A stretch of DNA of 64,000 bases. Origin: Candidatus Chloroploca mongolica (GTDB taxonomy: Bacteria > Chloroflexota > Chloroflexia > Chloroflexales > Chloroflexaceae). Positions within the stretch are counted from its first letter, which is position 1. Every line of letters begins with the position of its first letter. Shown one piece after another: positions 1 through 8,475 of this stretch. The notes under the pieces were generated by a model. It saw only the letters and a program-made list of their open reading frames with translations. It was not told the DNA's origin and ran no database searches. The translations under genes and the position numbers were made by a program. The stretch lies in assembly GCF_004762035.2 (NCBI RefSeq), contig NZ_SIJK02000005.1, positions 62,001 through 126,000 on the forward strand. Reading direction: 5' to 3'.

Positions 1-41
1 GTGCGCGTGGTGAGAGCCATAACGTATCTCTTTCTTCGGAA

Positions 42-1277
42 TTAGCGGTGACCAAACGTAGGGAGCCTACCAGAGGTTTGACCACGTGCGGCGCGGATCG
101 CAAGAATGTTTGCGGCGTGGATGAGGTACCACTCAACCACCTCGGCCATCGGCAGGCCGCAGGCGGCGAGATAGTTCTGTGTCCCCATGGCACGCCGACG
201 CTCTGGGTCGTCGAGCAGCCTGGTCATGGCGTCGGCCAGGCTCTGCGGGTCGTCTGGTGTAAAGAACTCGCCGGTGTAGCCCTCTTCAGCGATCAGTTCG
301 GCCAGATCTCCTAGCTGTGGCAGTACGACCGCACGCCCGTAATTGCCAGCCTGGTGCAGCACCCCCGAACTCCCTGTGGTGCTGGTGTATGGGAAGACCA
401 CCACGCTTGCGTCTTGGAAGATCCGCGGCACGTCTTCCTCGGCGACATACCCGGTAAAGCGCAGCCCTTGCAGGTCGGCATTCGCCTGACGTACACCCTC
501 GAGATAGCCGGGGGCGTTTGGGCTGTCGGTGCCAGCGATAACGAGCTCAAGATCCTGCCGAACCTTTTGCAGCAAGCGGAACGCTGCGACCAGCGGCTCG
601 ATCTTTTTGTAGGTGCCGAATTTGCCAAAGGTCATGATTTGCAACGGACCCGGAGGCGCGTCGAATGTCGGCGGCGGTGCTTCGTCAAATGCACCATGGG
701 GCGCAAGCAGCACATTGCTTACCCCGTACTTCTTTTCGAGGATTTCGACATAACGCGGGATCGTCACGGCGAGCAGGTCGGCACGCAACAGGATCCGTGT
801 GCTCACCGTGCCGAAGGCTCTGATTACACCCTCGACCAGTGGGTTGCCCCCAAACCCTGCGCTCTTCAGATCCACCGTCTCCATAATATTGTGCAACAGG
901 ACAATGGTGGCAAGGCCAGCGGCGCGCACCATCATCGGCGCGAGCAAGCCTAGGGCGGCGGACGGTTTGGATCGGCCGAACGAGGCGAACTGGATGTTGA
1001 AGAGTACAATATCTGGCGCAAGCGAGCGGGCTGTGCGTGCGATACGCAGGGCGTTGTCAAGCGCCCCAAACCGCCAACAGGGCACGATGCGCAGCGTAGC
1101 CGTGCCGGGCTGCCAGTCGGTGTCGGCGGGGTACGCCTGGTCGCCGGGCAGTTCGTCGGTCAGCACGAAGATCTCTTTGACCTCGGGCTTCTGGCGCAAG
1201 AAGCGGATGAAGTGGAAGGCATACTCGTTGAGCGAGCCGGCACTGGGCGGGTAGGGTGTGACGATGGCGATGCGCAT
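42..1277 (-). CDS. Glycosyltransferase family 4 (GT-B fold)
   Basis: Predicted cytoplasmic nucleotide-sugar-dependent glycosyltransferase of 411 residues, a normal length for GT4. The N-terminus starts with the Rossmann strand MRIAIVTPYPP followed by SLNEYA, typical of the acceptor-side domain. The C-terminal half has GKFGTYKKIEPL and then a donor-side signature with FTGYV, VVVFPY and SSGVLHQAG. The acceptor is not visible from sequence. It lies about 50 bp downstream of a family 2 glycosyltransferase on the same strand, so the two probably form an operon for an exopolysaccharide or glycolipid. The family call is firm; the substrate is unknown. Confidence 0.9.
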   Translation of the reverse strand: MRIAIVTPYPPSAGSLNEYAFHFIRFLRQKPEVKEIFVLTDELPGDQAYPADTDWQPGTATLRIVPCWRFGALDNALRIARTARSLAPDIVLFNIQFASFGRSKPSAALGLLAPMMVRAAGLATIVLLHNIMETVDLKSAGFGGNPLVEGVIRAFGTVSTRILLRADLLAVTIPRYVEILEKKYGVSNVLLAPHGAFDEAPPPTFDAPPGPLQIMTFGKFGTYKKIEPLVAAFRLLQKVRQDLELVIAGTDSPNAPGYLEGVRQANADLQGLRFTGYVAEEDVPRIFQDASVVVFPYTSTTGSSGVLHQAGNYGRAVVLPQLGDLAELIAEEGYTGEFFTPDDPQSLADAMTRLLDDPERRRAMGTQNYLAACGLPMAEVVEWYLIHAANILAIRAARGQTSGRLPTFGHR

Positions 1278-1326
1278 GGCGTTCCTGTGTTGCTACGGCT
1301 GACACGGTGAGCACCCGTCGTGTGGC

Positions 1327-2097
1327 TTAGGCTTGCGCGTAGACGCCGCGCAGATCGTTCCACTTGATGCGTACAAGGTCGCGCAGGAAGCGCTGAACCT
1401 CGCGGGAGGTGTCCACCTTGGAGCCGGGGGCGTCGATCCATGTGACTGGTACCTCGGCAATTTTGTAGCCGATGCGGTCAGCCAGGTAAAGAATTTCTAG
1501 GTCGAATGAGAAGCCGTCGATCGTCTGCGCTGCGTAGAGTCGATGTGCCGCCTCACGCGTGAAGAGCTTGAAGCCACACTGGGTGTCGCGCACCCCGATG
1601 CGGAAGAAGTGACGAACAATCCAGCGTAGCCCTCCGCTGAGGGTACGCCGCAGCAGATTCTTGTGGGCCTCTTCGGTACCGCCGACCGCTCGCGACCCAA
1701 CCGCGACGTCGTAGCCCTCCTGGTCGAGTTTCCTCAGCAGCTTGGGGAGTTCCTCGATTGGCGTTGAGTTATCGGCGTCGTCAAAGAGGATGTACCGTCC
1801 CCGTGCCTCCAGAACCCCCCGGCGCACTGCGCTGCCTTTCCCGCCGTTACGCTCGGCACGGAGCAGGCGCAGGTTGGCCATCTCTAGGCTCTCGACCAGG
1901 GCAGCGGTCTGATCCCGTGAGCCATCATCGGCAATGATTAACTCCCAGGGCAACCCCAGACCAGTCACGTACGAAGCGATTGCCCCAATCGTCGGAATGA
2001 TCCGCTCCTCTTCGTTGTAGGCCGGAATCACGATGGAGAGGTAGGGTTCCTCGCTGATTGGCGTGGTTTTCCAGGTGGCATAGTCGGCATAGGTCAT
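1327..2097 (-). CDS. Glycosyltransferase family 2 (dolichyl-phosphate sugar synthase-like)
   Basis: About 256 residues, first gene of a probable two-gene operon with the GT4 downstream. It shows the GT2 GT-A fold: SIVIPAYNEEERI at the N-terminus, IIADDGSRD for nucleotide binding, the metal motif in LFDDADN, and the acceptor-loop motif DTQCGFKLF typical of dolichyl- or undecaprenyl-phosphate glucosyl/mannosyl transferases. No membrane helices follow the catalytic domain. Inferred role: making a lipid-phosphate sugar donor. I prefer the ATG at 2097 (GGAG nine bases upstream) over an in-frame TTG at 2145 that sits behind AAGGAAG; the longer form would add 16 residues. Confidence 0.88.
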   Translation of the reverse strand: MTYADYATWKTTPISEEPYLSIVIPAYNEEERIIPTIGAIASYVTGLGLPWELIIADDGSRDQTAALVESLEMANLRLLRAERNGGKGSAVRRGVLEARGRYILFDDADNSTPIEELPKLLRKLDQEGYDVAVGSRAVGGTEEAHKNLLRRTLSGGLRWIVRHFFRIGVRDTQCGFKLFTREAAHRLYAAQTIDGFSFDLEILYLADRIGYKIAEVPVTWIDAPGSKVDTSREVQRFLRDLVRIKWNDLRGVYAQA

Positions 2098-2163
2098 AGT
2101 GTCGTGCTCCAGTGTTTTCAGATAACAAAGATCACACTGCGTCAATCACTTCCTTTTCATTGC

Positions 2164-2172
2164 AGTATAGCA
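2164..2172 (-). promoter_or_regulatory. Extended -10 promoter upstream of the glycosyltransferase pair
   Basis: On the minus strand the sequence reads TGCTATACT, an extended -10 element, about 65 bases before the preferred GT2 start. No good -35 box is visible at the right spacing. The surrounding 2180-2340 is AT-rich compared with the genes. Confidence 0.4.
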
Positions 2173-2348
2173 AAAACCCGTGTTTTGTATAGAAGCCATA
2201 GGGCATATTGTTCGATACTTCTAGGTACTATGTGTATCTGAGAATAATAGTACTATGGCAAAGCATATGCTGGTAGCTCGTATCTTATCTTTATTTTAAA
2301 AGTGTCGTGTGATAGTTCGTGAAATATAGCAGTCCTAAATCATGTGTG

Positions 2349-2403
2349 AAGGCGTTGCATCATTGTTCGCGGCGTAGCCGCGAACAATGATGCAACGCCT
2401 TCA
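2349..2403. repeat. Long perfect palindrome (hairpin), 10 bp past the SH3 gene
   Basis: The left arm GAAGGCGTTGCATCATTGTT is answered by its exact complement, with a short GCGGCGTAGCCGC centre, so the whole 55 bases can fold into one hairpin. It begins ten bases beyond the stop of the minus-strand SH3 gene and could serve as its transcription end, but there is no T-run. The arm contains TGATGCAACG, resembling the terminal repeats of the mobile-like elements at 14646, 29818 and 41970. Confidence 0.7.
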
Positions 2404-2413
2404 GTTGTGATCC

Positions 2414-3571
2414 TCAACGAATTTCGAGGAATTGCCCAGCGCACCAGCCTTCGTTGCCCACCACGCGCACTTGCCACCAGGTGTAGCCATCAAGCTCGAC
2501 CGGGCCGGCAATAATCTCGGCTGCCGTCCCTGGCATAAGGATCGTCTGAACCTCATTATCGCCACTGGTGCCGGGCCTCAACCGCAGGTTGAGCGCTCCG
2601 GCATCAGCACGCACATAGACGGTGCGCCCAAGCGCCAGTCCATCAACCGAGGTTGCGGGTGGTTCCATAGGCGGGTCATTCGCTGGCTCCGCCTCGGTTG
2701 CATTGGTTGCCGCCGACTCAAGTGTGGCAGTCGCTACCAGGACATTCGCTGTCGTCGGTAACACAGGTTGGCTGGAGCGAATTTGCTGGAGACTGATCGA
2801 GATTACAAAACCAACCAGCAAAATACTGAGAATAATGATGATTGGCAACATCCAACCCTGCCAGCGCGCCCAGAAATCGGCCAATTGCTCGGCCCGCTCA
2901 AGGTTCGCATAGCTCGGCCCGCGCTGCGCACGTAGCTCGCGGGCGATGGGCAGTTCGCTCGTTGCACTACTCGGTTGGCCGGGACGAAGCGAGCGCCGTG
3001 GCGGTTCCCCGGCAGTTTGTTGGGGCGAACGTCCGGATGCGTCTGATGAAGGTGGCCTGGGTTGGGGTGGGCGTGCTGCTTTTGCCCCAGGTGCGGCGTG
3101 CAGCGGGATGGTTGCGCGCGTCTCTTCGCCTGCGAGCGCTTCAAGTGCGAGCGCTTGCGTGGCGCTCACCTCATCACCAGGCGCCACAACGACAATGCCA
3201 TAGCGTTGCAACAACCGGGCCACTAGGCGATGATAGGTCGCAATCGTTTCCCCCGTCAGCGCAAGTGCCTCACCCTGCGCAACGCGGGCGCGCAGGCGGT
3301 GCATGCGTCTGATGCCCTCGGCTTCAGCCGGGCTCAACGCTGCCTGTGGCAGCGCCTTCATCGCCTCAAGCAATTGCCCAAAGGGGGCACGCGCCTCGGG
3401 TAACGGCAACCGTAGCGCATACGCCCGCAGCGCATCTTCAAGGCTCCCATGCAAACTGAGCAAGGCCAATTCGGGTGGGCTGTGGCGTACACGCGCCATC
3501 GCCAGGGTGTATTTATCACGGGCCGACGCTAGCAATTCCAACGGCCCGGAAGGTTTCTCGTCTACAGACAT
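2414..3571 (-). CDS. Membrane-anchored SH3-domain protein
   Basis: 385 residues. Residues 1-130 are helical and presumably cytoplasmic. A Pro/Ser/Arg-rich linker runs to about 225, one transmembrane helix lies near 243-263 (MLPIIIILSILLVGFVISIS), a Thr/Ala/Pro-rich stalk follows, and a bacterial SH3-like domain occupies about 325-385 (LNLRLRPG, TWWQVRV, GWCAGQFLEIR). The topology suggests an N-terminal domain inside and the SH3 domain outside, perhaps contacting the cell wall. It is transcribed away from the radical SAM gene. A similar TM plus SH3 layout is seen in the protein at 51145. The function of the N-terminal part is unknown. Confidence 0.75.
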   Translation of the reverse strand: MSVDEKPSGPLELLASARDKYTLAMARVRHSPPELALLSLHGSLEDALRAYALRLPLPEARAPFGQLLEAMKALPQAALSPAEAEGIRRMHRLRARVAQGEALALTGETIATYHRLVARLLQRYGIVVVAPGDEVSATQALALEALAGEETRATIPLHAAPGAKAARPPQPRPPSSDASGRSPQQTAGEPPRRSLRPGQPSSATSELPIARELRAQRGPSYANLERAEQLADFWARWQGWMLPIIIILSILLVGFVISISLQQIRSSQPVLPTTANVLVATATLESAATNATEAEPANDPPMEPPATSVDGLALGRTVYVRADAGALNLRLRPGTSGDNEVQTILMPGTAAEIIAGPVELDGYTWWQVRVVGNEGWCAGQFLEIR

Positions 3572-3664
3572 ATTTATGCTTGCCTTTAGGTGCGGAACCC
3601 CACACCTTTACACGCAAAGCCTCGCAACATTGTTGTTAAATCGCCAGTCTTGGCCCTGAACCTC

Positions 3665-3693
3665 TGTACATATAAGTACAGCCGCGTTATAAT
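3665..3693 (+). promoter_or_regulatory. Sigma70-type promoter of the radical SAM gene
   Basis: TGTACA, 17 bases, then a perfect TATAAT (3688-3693), ending 38 bases before the preferred start codon. The divergent SH3 gene starts about 95 bases to the left. Confidence 0.55.
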
Positions 3694-3731
3694 GGCGCAA
3701 GATTGTGTCAAGTCATTGTGAGGAGGCCCCT

Positions 3732-5225
3732 GTGAGCCAAGGAGCTAATCAGGGCGCAATTGCCCTTGTTCCGTCTGACCGTCCAATACTCCGCCCGTCC
3801 GAAGCTTTGCGCCCACTGCGGATTTTGCTCATCACCCCCAAAGGCCACAAAGAAGAAGCAAGCAGCCAGAAGGCGCTCTTTTCAATGGCGATCGGGGTGC
3901 TGGTAAGTATCACGCCGCCTCAACATACGCTCGAACTCGTTGATGAGTTATTTGGCGATCCCATTGATTTCAACCAACCGTATGATCTGGTTGGCATTAC
4001 CACCCGTACGATGAATGTGAATCGGGCCTATGCCATCGCGGATCAGTTCCGTCAGCGTGGCATTCCCGTCGTGCTCGGTGGGGTGCATGTCTCGTTCAAT
4101 TATGCCGAGGCAAAGCCCCATGCCGATGCCATTGTCTGTGGTGAAGCCGAGCACCTGTGGTCGCAAGTCTTGCAGGATGTCGCCGACGGTTGTTTGCGGC
4201 CCCGGTATGATGCGAGCGACTTTCCGCCGGTGAATGAAGTTCCTCCTCTTCATTATGCACGAATTTTTGCTGCAAGCAAACGGGAACAGGTTGACGCCCG
4301 CAAATCAATCCCGATTTATATGACCCGCGGGTGCCCCTATACCTGCGCGTTCTGTGTGACGCCCAATTTTACCGGGCGCCTCTACCGGATCCAATCGCCC
4401 GAGACGATCCGAGCCCAGATCGAAGAGGCCAAACGGGTCTTCTTCAAGCCAAGCAGGTATGGCAAGACGCCCTGGTTTATGTTTACCGACGAAAACCTGG
4501 GGGTCAATAAACAGCGCACCTGGGAGATCCTCGAGATCCTGGCTGAGTGCGATATCAAGTTTAGTAGTTTTATCAGCATTAACTTTCTCGAAGATCCCAA
4601 AACCGTCGATTTGCTCGTGCGGGCCGGTTGTCTGATGGCCCTGGTGGGTTTCGAGTCGGTGAATCAGGCGACGCTCAAGGCCTACAACAAGGGCCGCACC
4701 AATTCGGCCCAACGGTATGCCGAGATTATTACCACGTGTCGCAAAGCTGGCCTGAATATTCAGGGCAACTTTATGACCAATCCGGCCATTGATACCTACG
4801 AAGATATGCAGGCGACCGAGGATTTTGTGCGGGCCAATCGGCTCATGATGCCGATCTACTCGATCATCACGCCCTACCCTGGAACCCAGCTCTACCGTGA
4901 GTATAAAGAGAAGGGGCTGATTGTTGATGAGGATTGGGACAAGTATACGGCGCACAATCTGGTGGTGCGGTGTGATAACTATGATCCGCTGGAATACCAG
5001 TTGCGTTATCTCAATCACTTCCTCGGCATGTATGCCTGGCCTGCCATCGTCACGCGGGTGGCCTTCAACCGCAACAAACTCGTCAACCTCGTCACCAGCA
5101 TTCTCTTCCGGCGCAACCTGCAAGATCAGATCGTCAGCGTCAAGAGCGGCCTGCGTCGCCCGTTGCAACAAACACGCTATATCGCCGAGCCGGTCGCGAG
5201 CGAGCGCGAAGTGACCGCCGATTGA
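3732..5225 (+). CDS. B12-binding domain radical SAM protein
   Basis: About 497 residues. The N-terminal 180 form a cobalamin-binding-like Rossmann domain (LLITPKGHKEE, VLGGVHVSF, ADAIVCGEAE). The radical SAM core follows, with the 4Fe-4S motif in RGCPYTCAFC near residue 220 and SAM-pocket segments such as LVGFESVNQ. The C-terminal segment, from about 400, contains PYPGTQLYREY. The usual DXHXXG motif that binds B12 base-off is not obvious, as in many members. The family includes BchE-like cyclases and lipid or tetrapyrrole methyltransferases; the substrate here is unknown. I chose GTG at 3732 because AGGAGG sits five bases upstream; an in-frame GTG at 3705 has no such site. Confidence 0.85.
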   Translation: MSQGANQGAIALVPSDRPILRPSEALRPLRILLITPKGHKEEASSQKALFSMAIGVLVSITPPQHTLELVDELFGDPIDFNQPYDLVGITTRTMNVNRAYAIADQFRQRGIPVVLGGVHVSFNYAEAKPHADAIVCGEAEHLWSQVLQDVADGCLRPRYDASDFPPVNEVPPLHYARIFAASKREQVDARKSIPIYMTRGCPYTCAFCVTPNFTGRLYRIQSPETIRAQIEEAKRVFFKPSRYGKTPWFMFTDENLGVNKQRTWEILEILAECDIKFSSFISINFLEDPKTVDLLVRAGCLMALVGFESVNQATLKAYNKGRTNSAQRYAEIITTCRKAGLNIQGNFMTNPAIDTYEDMQATEDFVRANRLMMPIYSIITPYPGTQLYREYKEKGLIVDEDWDKYTAHNLVVRCDNYDPLEYQLRYLNHFLGMYAWPAIVTRVAFNRNKLVNLVTSILFRRNLQDQIVSVKSGLRRPLQQTRYIAEPVASEREVTAD

Positions 5226-5281
5226 GGTTCATCACCGTCGCTGTGATGCGTAGTTGGTAATGTACGGTTCCCGTGCAGTCC

Positions 5282-5496
5282 GCCATGCCCGCGCACGCGG
5301 GCACCCAGGGGCAAGCCACGGGTGCCCGCCATGCCCGCGCACGTAGGCACCCAGAGGCAAGACACGGGTGCCCGCCATGCCCGCGCACGCGGGCACCCAG
5401 AGGCGAGCCACGGGTGCCCGTCATGCCCGCGCACGCGGGCACCCAGAGGCGAGTCACGGGTGCCCGCCATGCCCGCGCACGCGGGCACCCAGGGGC
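5282..5496. repeat. 46-bp tandem repeat, about 4.7 copies
   Basis: Units begin at 5282, 5328, 5374, 5420 and 5466 and share GCCATGCCCGCGCACG. Each contains an internal palindrome CCCGCG..CGCGGG and a second pair GGGCACCC/GGGTGCCC, so each can fold. Copies differ at only a few positions. All frames on both strands are open (for example PAHAGTQ on the plus strand), an artefact of the repeat and not a gene. There are no spacers, so it is not a CRISPR array. Confidence 0.9.
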
Positions 5497-5521
5497 GGCC
5501 GGTGGGCACCGCAGCGATACC

Positions 5522-5573
5522 GTAGTGCCGACGTTAGTCGGCTTCCCGCTCAGCCGACTAACGTCGGCATTAC
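5522..5573. repeat. Family A hairpin repeat, copy 1
   Basis: GTAGTGCCGACGTTAGTCGG is followed by an eight-base loop region and the nearly exact complement ending GTCGGCATTAC. Two related copies are at 6798 and 60861. It directly follows the 46-bp tandem array. Confidence 0.8.
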
Positions 5574-5576
5574 GAG

Positions 5577-5815
5577 TCGTGTATTCTTATTTGCAGTCTT
5601 GTTCAAGATCTTGTTATGATGTGATTCTGATATTACTATTGTAATAACTTCTTGTTATAATTGATGAAGTGCATTATTTGCAGCAGTTAATTCAAGAGTT
5701 TTTCTGTTTTAGGAATGATCATCCGAAGTTGCATCACCATCTACGCTCTCTTCAGTTATGTTGCTACCCATCCTGTTCCCAATTCCATCATCCTTGACCT
5801 GTAACAGGGGCTACT
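5577..5815. other. AT-rich leader before the protein kinase gene
   Basis: No coding signal. The stretch is clearly more AT-rich than its surroundings and contains TATAAT at 5656-5661 with a weak TTACTA 17 bases upstream, a possible promoter for the kinase gene, leaving a leader of about 150 bases. Confidence 0.35.
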
Positions 5816-6760
5816 ATGATCAATTCCGTGCATCTCACCCGCCTTGTCGTTTGTGCACATTGCGGTCAAGCGATGCGTGCTGAGGCTCACGTTTGTAAGA
5901 AATGTGGACATCGCCTGCATCCGCTCGCTCGGTTTGTTCCGGGCCAGGTGCTCAATCAGCGATACCGCATTCAGCGCACCCTTGCGCACGGCGGTATGGG
6001 TAAGCTGTATCTTGCTACCGATGATAACCTTTTTGATCGACCCGTCATTGTAAAGATGATCTGCAACTATAGTGACTCGGGCGATCCGCGCAACCGCCGT
6101 CAAGCTAGGGCGATGTTTCAGGATGAGGCGTGTACGCTCGCAAGCCTTGATTATCCGGCTTTTCCCAGAATCTATGATTATTTCGAAGATGATAGCGATG
6201 CGTATATTATCCTGGAATATATCGTTGGCAAGGATCTAGAGGATCAGTTGACGCACAATGATGCTTACGGTCATTTCATGCCTGGTGCGCCCTATGCACA
6301 GGCGAAGGTGCTTCAGTGGGCCATCGATCTCTGTCGGGCTCTCGAATATCTTGCGTTGGTGCAGCCCTATCCCGTTGTGCATCACGACATTAAGCCGGCA
6401 AATCTCTTGATCGATCAGCATGGCTTGATCCGGTTAGTCGATTTTGGCACGGCCCACCCTTCTGGTGTGGGCTATGAACCAATGGTGCGCAATGGGCAGA
6501 CGGGGCATTATGGTACGCGTGGCTATGCTCCGTGCGAACAGTATCGTGGTGAAACTGAACCGCGGAGTGATATTTTTGCCCTTGGCGCGACGTTATATCA
6601 CCTGGTGACCGATGATGATCCGCGGATGCACCCCGGATCTTTTCCTAAGCTCAAGCAACTGGGGGCCTTTGGGGATCTGCTCCAGGCGATGCTTGACCCT
6701 GAGGTGACACGGCGCCCATGTGCTGGTCACGTGCGTGCGTACCTTGAAACGCTGGTTTAG
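5816..6760 (+). CDS. Zinc-ribbon Ser/Thr protein kinase
   Basis: 314 residues. Residues 13-35 form a zinc ribbon (CAHCGQ and CKKCG). The Hanks-type kinase domain starts at about residue 50: a glycine loop with GGMGKLYLA, the ATP-anchoring lysine in VIVKM, the catalytic loop HHDIKPANLL with HHD in place of HRD, DFGTAH for metal binding and APCEQY in place of APE. The Asp and both metal-binding motifs are kept, so it should be active. It ends right after the kinase domain with no extracellular sensor and no membrane helix, so it is probably cytosolic. It is a single gene between two repeat hairpins. Confidence 0.88.
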   Translation: MINSVHLTRLVVCAHCGQAMRAEAHVCKKCGHRLHPLARFVPGQVLNQRYRIQRTLAHGGMGKLYLATDDNLFDRPVIVKMICNYSDSGDPRNRRQARAMFQDEACTLASLDYPAFPRIYDYFEDDSDAYIILEYIVGKDLEDQLTHNDAYGHFMPGAPYAQAKVLQWAIDLCRALEYLALVQPYPVVHHDIKPANLLIDQHGLIRLVDFGTAHPSGVGYEPMVRNGQTGHYGTRGYAPCEQYRGETEPRSDIFALGATLYHLVTDDDPRMHPGSFPKLKQLGAFGDLLQAMLDPEVTRRPCAGHVRAYLETLV

Positions 6761-6797
6761 ACATGTTTCAGCATGGGGTATGCTTGCTTGCCCGTTT

Positions 6798-6849
6798 GTA
6801 GTGCCGACTTCAGTCGGCTTTTTACTCAGCCGACTGAAGTCGGCACTAC
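6798..6849. repeat. Family A hairpin repeat, copy 2
   Basis: GTAGTGCCGACTTCAGTCGG, a short loop, then the exact complement. Complementarity continues imperfectly outside (CCCGTTTG and CAAACGGT). It lies 37 bases after the kinase stop and may end that transcript, though no T-run follows. The rest of the 319-base gap to mnmE holds only the promoter listed next. Confidence 0.8.
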
Positions 6850-7011
6850 GATCACCACAAACGGTCAAGCTCGTTTGAACCATGCCTTAGCATCAGTATT
6901 TGCAAGCGTGGGTTGAGCATGCTTGTTGGCGCTGGGTTGGCGCTGCCGGGGTTGCCTATGGGGCAATTGATGAAAACGAGACGGGATCGGTGTGAGTGCG
7001 CCAACCGGGTG

Positions 7012-7020
7012 TGCTACAAT
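7012..7020 (+). promoter_or_regulatory. Extended -10 promoter of mnmE
   Basis: TGCTACAAT, an extended -10 element, 60 bases before the mnmE start. The -35 region is poor, which is normal for extended -10 promoters. Confidence 0.4.
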
Positions 7021-7079
7021 GACCTGCGCAAAGATGGGCTGGGTGGTGGTTGAATTGGCCCGTTGCGGCAGGACGTTGC

Positions 7080-8465
7080 ATGGAACAGGATACAATCGTG
7101 GCTATCGCGACCCCTCCCGGCGAGGGGGGCCTCGGGGTGGTGCGCATGAGTGGCCCCGAGGCAATTGCGTTTGCGTCCCGTCTTTTTCGCCCGGTGCGCC
7201 CCGGGCCGCTCCGAAGCTATCGGTTGCGCTATGGGCATGTGGTCGATCCGACAAGCGGCCTGGTTATTGATGAGGCGCTGCTGGCGGTGATGCGGGCCCC
7301 ACAGAGTTTTACCCGCGAAGATGTGGTTGAGTTTTCGTGCCACGGGGGGCCGTTGCCGGTGCAACAGACGTTGCAGGCTTGCCTCGATGCCGGGGCGCGC
7401 CTCGCTCGTCCCGGTGAGTTTACACTGCGGGCGTTTCTCAACGGGCGCATCGATCTTTCGCAGGCCGAGGCGACGCTGGATGTTATTCGGGCGCAGACTG
7501 ACGCTGGTCTAGCCCTGGCGCAGGCGCAGCTTGGTGGCTGGCTGGCCCGCGAGGTGCGGGCGGTACGCGCGGTGTTGCTTGAACTGCTCGCCTATGTGAC
7601 CGTGATCGTTGATTTTCCCGAAGATGAGGTTGAACCACAAGATATTGGGCCGCGCCTTCGTACGAGTCTTCAGACGGTCACCTCGTTGCTGGAAGGGGCA
7701 CCCCAGGGCCTGGTCTATCGCCACGGGGCGCGGGTGGCGATTGTTGGGCAACCCAATGTCGGCAAGTCGAGCCTGCTCAATGCGTTGCTGCGGAGCGACC
7801 GGGCGATTGTGACGCCGGTACCTGGTACGACCCGCGATACGCTCGAAGAGACGGCTAATCTCAACGGCATTCCTGTGGTCTTGATTGATACCGCAGGCAT
7901 TCACGCGAGTAATGATCTCGTTGAGCGGCTGGGCATCGAGCGTTCACGGGCGGCACTCGCCCAGGCCGATCTCGCCCTGCTTGTCTTTGATGCCTCGCGC
8001 CCCGTCGAAGATGAGGATCTGATGATCGCCCGGCTAACCGCTGACAAGCCGACGCTGCTTGTCTGGAATAAGCTTGACCAGCAACACCCTGCGGCGCCGT
8101 CGCTTGCTAGCATTGCCGCGCACCTTGAGCATCCCCGCCTCGCCGCCACCGTCGCTACGTCGGTGGCGACCGGCGAAGGCCTTGAGACCCTGGTTCAAAG
8201 CCTTGTCCAGGTACTCCTTGGGGGCCATGCGCCCCTTGCCGCCGGCGAAGCCCGCCTGGTGAGCAATCCCAGGCATCACGATGCCCTGCGCCGCGCCTAT
8301 GAATACCTGGCCGCTGCCCTGGCAGGCTGGGACGCCAATGATCCCACTGACCTGCTCGGTGGCGATCTGCTGGCGGCGCTCAATGCGCTTGGTGAAATCA
8401 CGGGCGAGAGCGTTGGTGATGATTTGCTCGATCTGATCTTCTCGCAATTTTGCATTGGCAAATAG
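7080..8465 (+). CDS. mnmE: tRNA modification GTPase MnmE
   Basis: 461 residues, standard length. With MnmG it installs the 5-carboxymethylaminomethyl group on wobble uridine of certain tRNAs. The N-terminal folate-binding domain starts [16 protein letters not shown]. The central helical region carries a G domain with the P-loop GQPNVGKSS near 222, GTTRDT, the switch II DTAGI and NKLD. The C-terminal helical part ends with the family hallmark FCIGK. The ATG at 7080 gives the normal N-terminus; an in-frame start 30 bases upstream would add a non-conserved tail. mnmG is not adjacent. The next gene begins about ten bases later, suggesting co-transcription. Confidence 0.97.
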   Translation: MEQDTIVAIATPPGEGGLGVVRMSGPEAIAFASRLFRPVRPGPLRSYRLRYGHVVDPTSGLVIDEALLAVMRAPQSFTREDVVEFSCHGGPLPVQQTLQACLDAGARLARPGEFTLRAFLNGRIDLSQAEATLDVIRAQTDAGLALAQAQLGGWLAREVRAVRAVLLELLAYVTVIVDFPEDEVEPQDIGPRLRTSLQTVTSLLEGAPQGLVYRHGARVAIVGQPNVGKSSLLNALLRSDRAIVTPVPGTTRDTLEETANLNGIPVVLIDTAGIHASNDLVERLGIERSRAALAQADLALLVFDASRPVEDEDLMIARLTADKPTLLVWNKLDQQHPAAPSLASIAAHLEHPRLAATVATSVATGEGLETLVQSLVQVLLGGHAPLAAGEARLVSNPRHHDALRRAYEYLAAALAGWDANDPTDLLGGDLLAALNALGEITGESVGDDLLDLIFSQFCIGK

Positions 8466-8475
8466 TAGTACCTGT

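Larger units (their letters stand above)
2098..2413. other. Intergenic region, AT-rich
   Basis: About 316 bases between the GT2 start and the end of the SH3 gene. It holds the extended -10 element at its left side, an AT-rich stretch and the long palindrome at its right side. I see no coding signal in it. Confidence 0.5.

Noticed and set aside
4305..5171. Long antisense frame inside the radical SAM gene
   Set aside because: No start signal or family; the sense gene explains the sequence.
5282..5496. CRISPR array
   Set aside because: Repeats are directly tandem with no unique spacers, and no cas gene is near.
5140..5644. Several open frames on both strands across the 46-bp array (PAHAGTQ and VPACAGM type peptides)
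   Set aside because: They are produced by the repeat period and high GC, have no ribosome site or domain, and are open in most frames at once.
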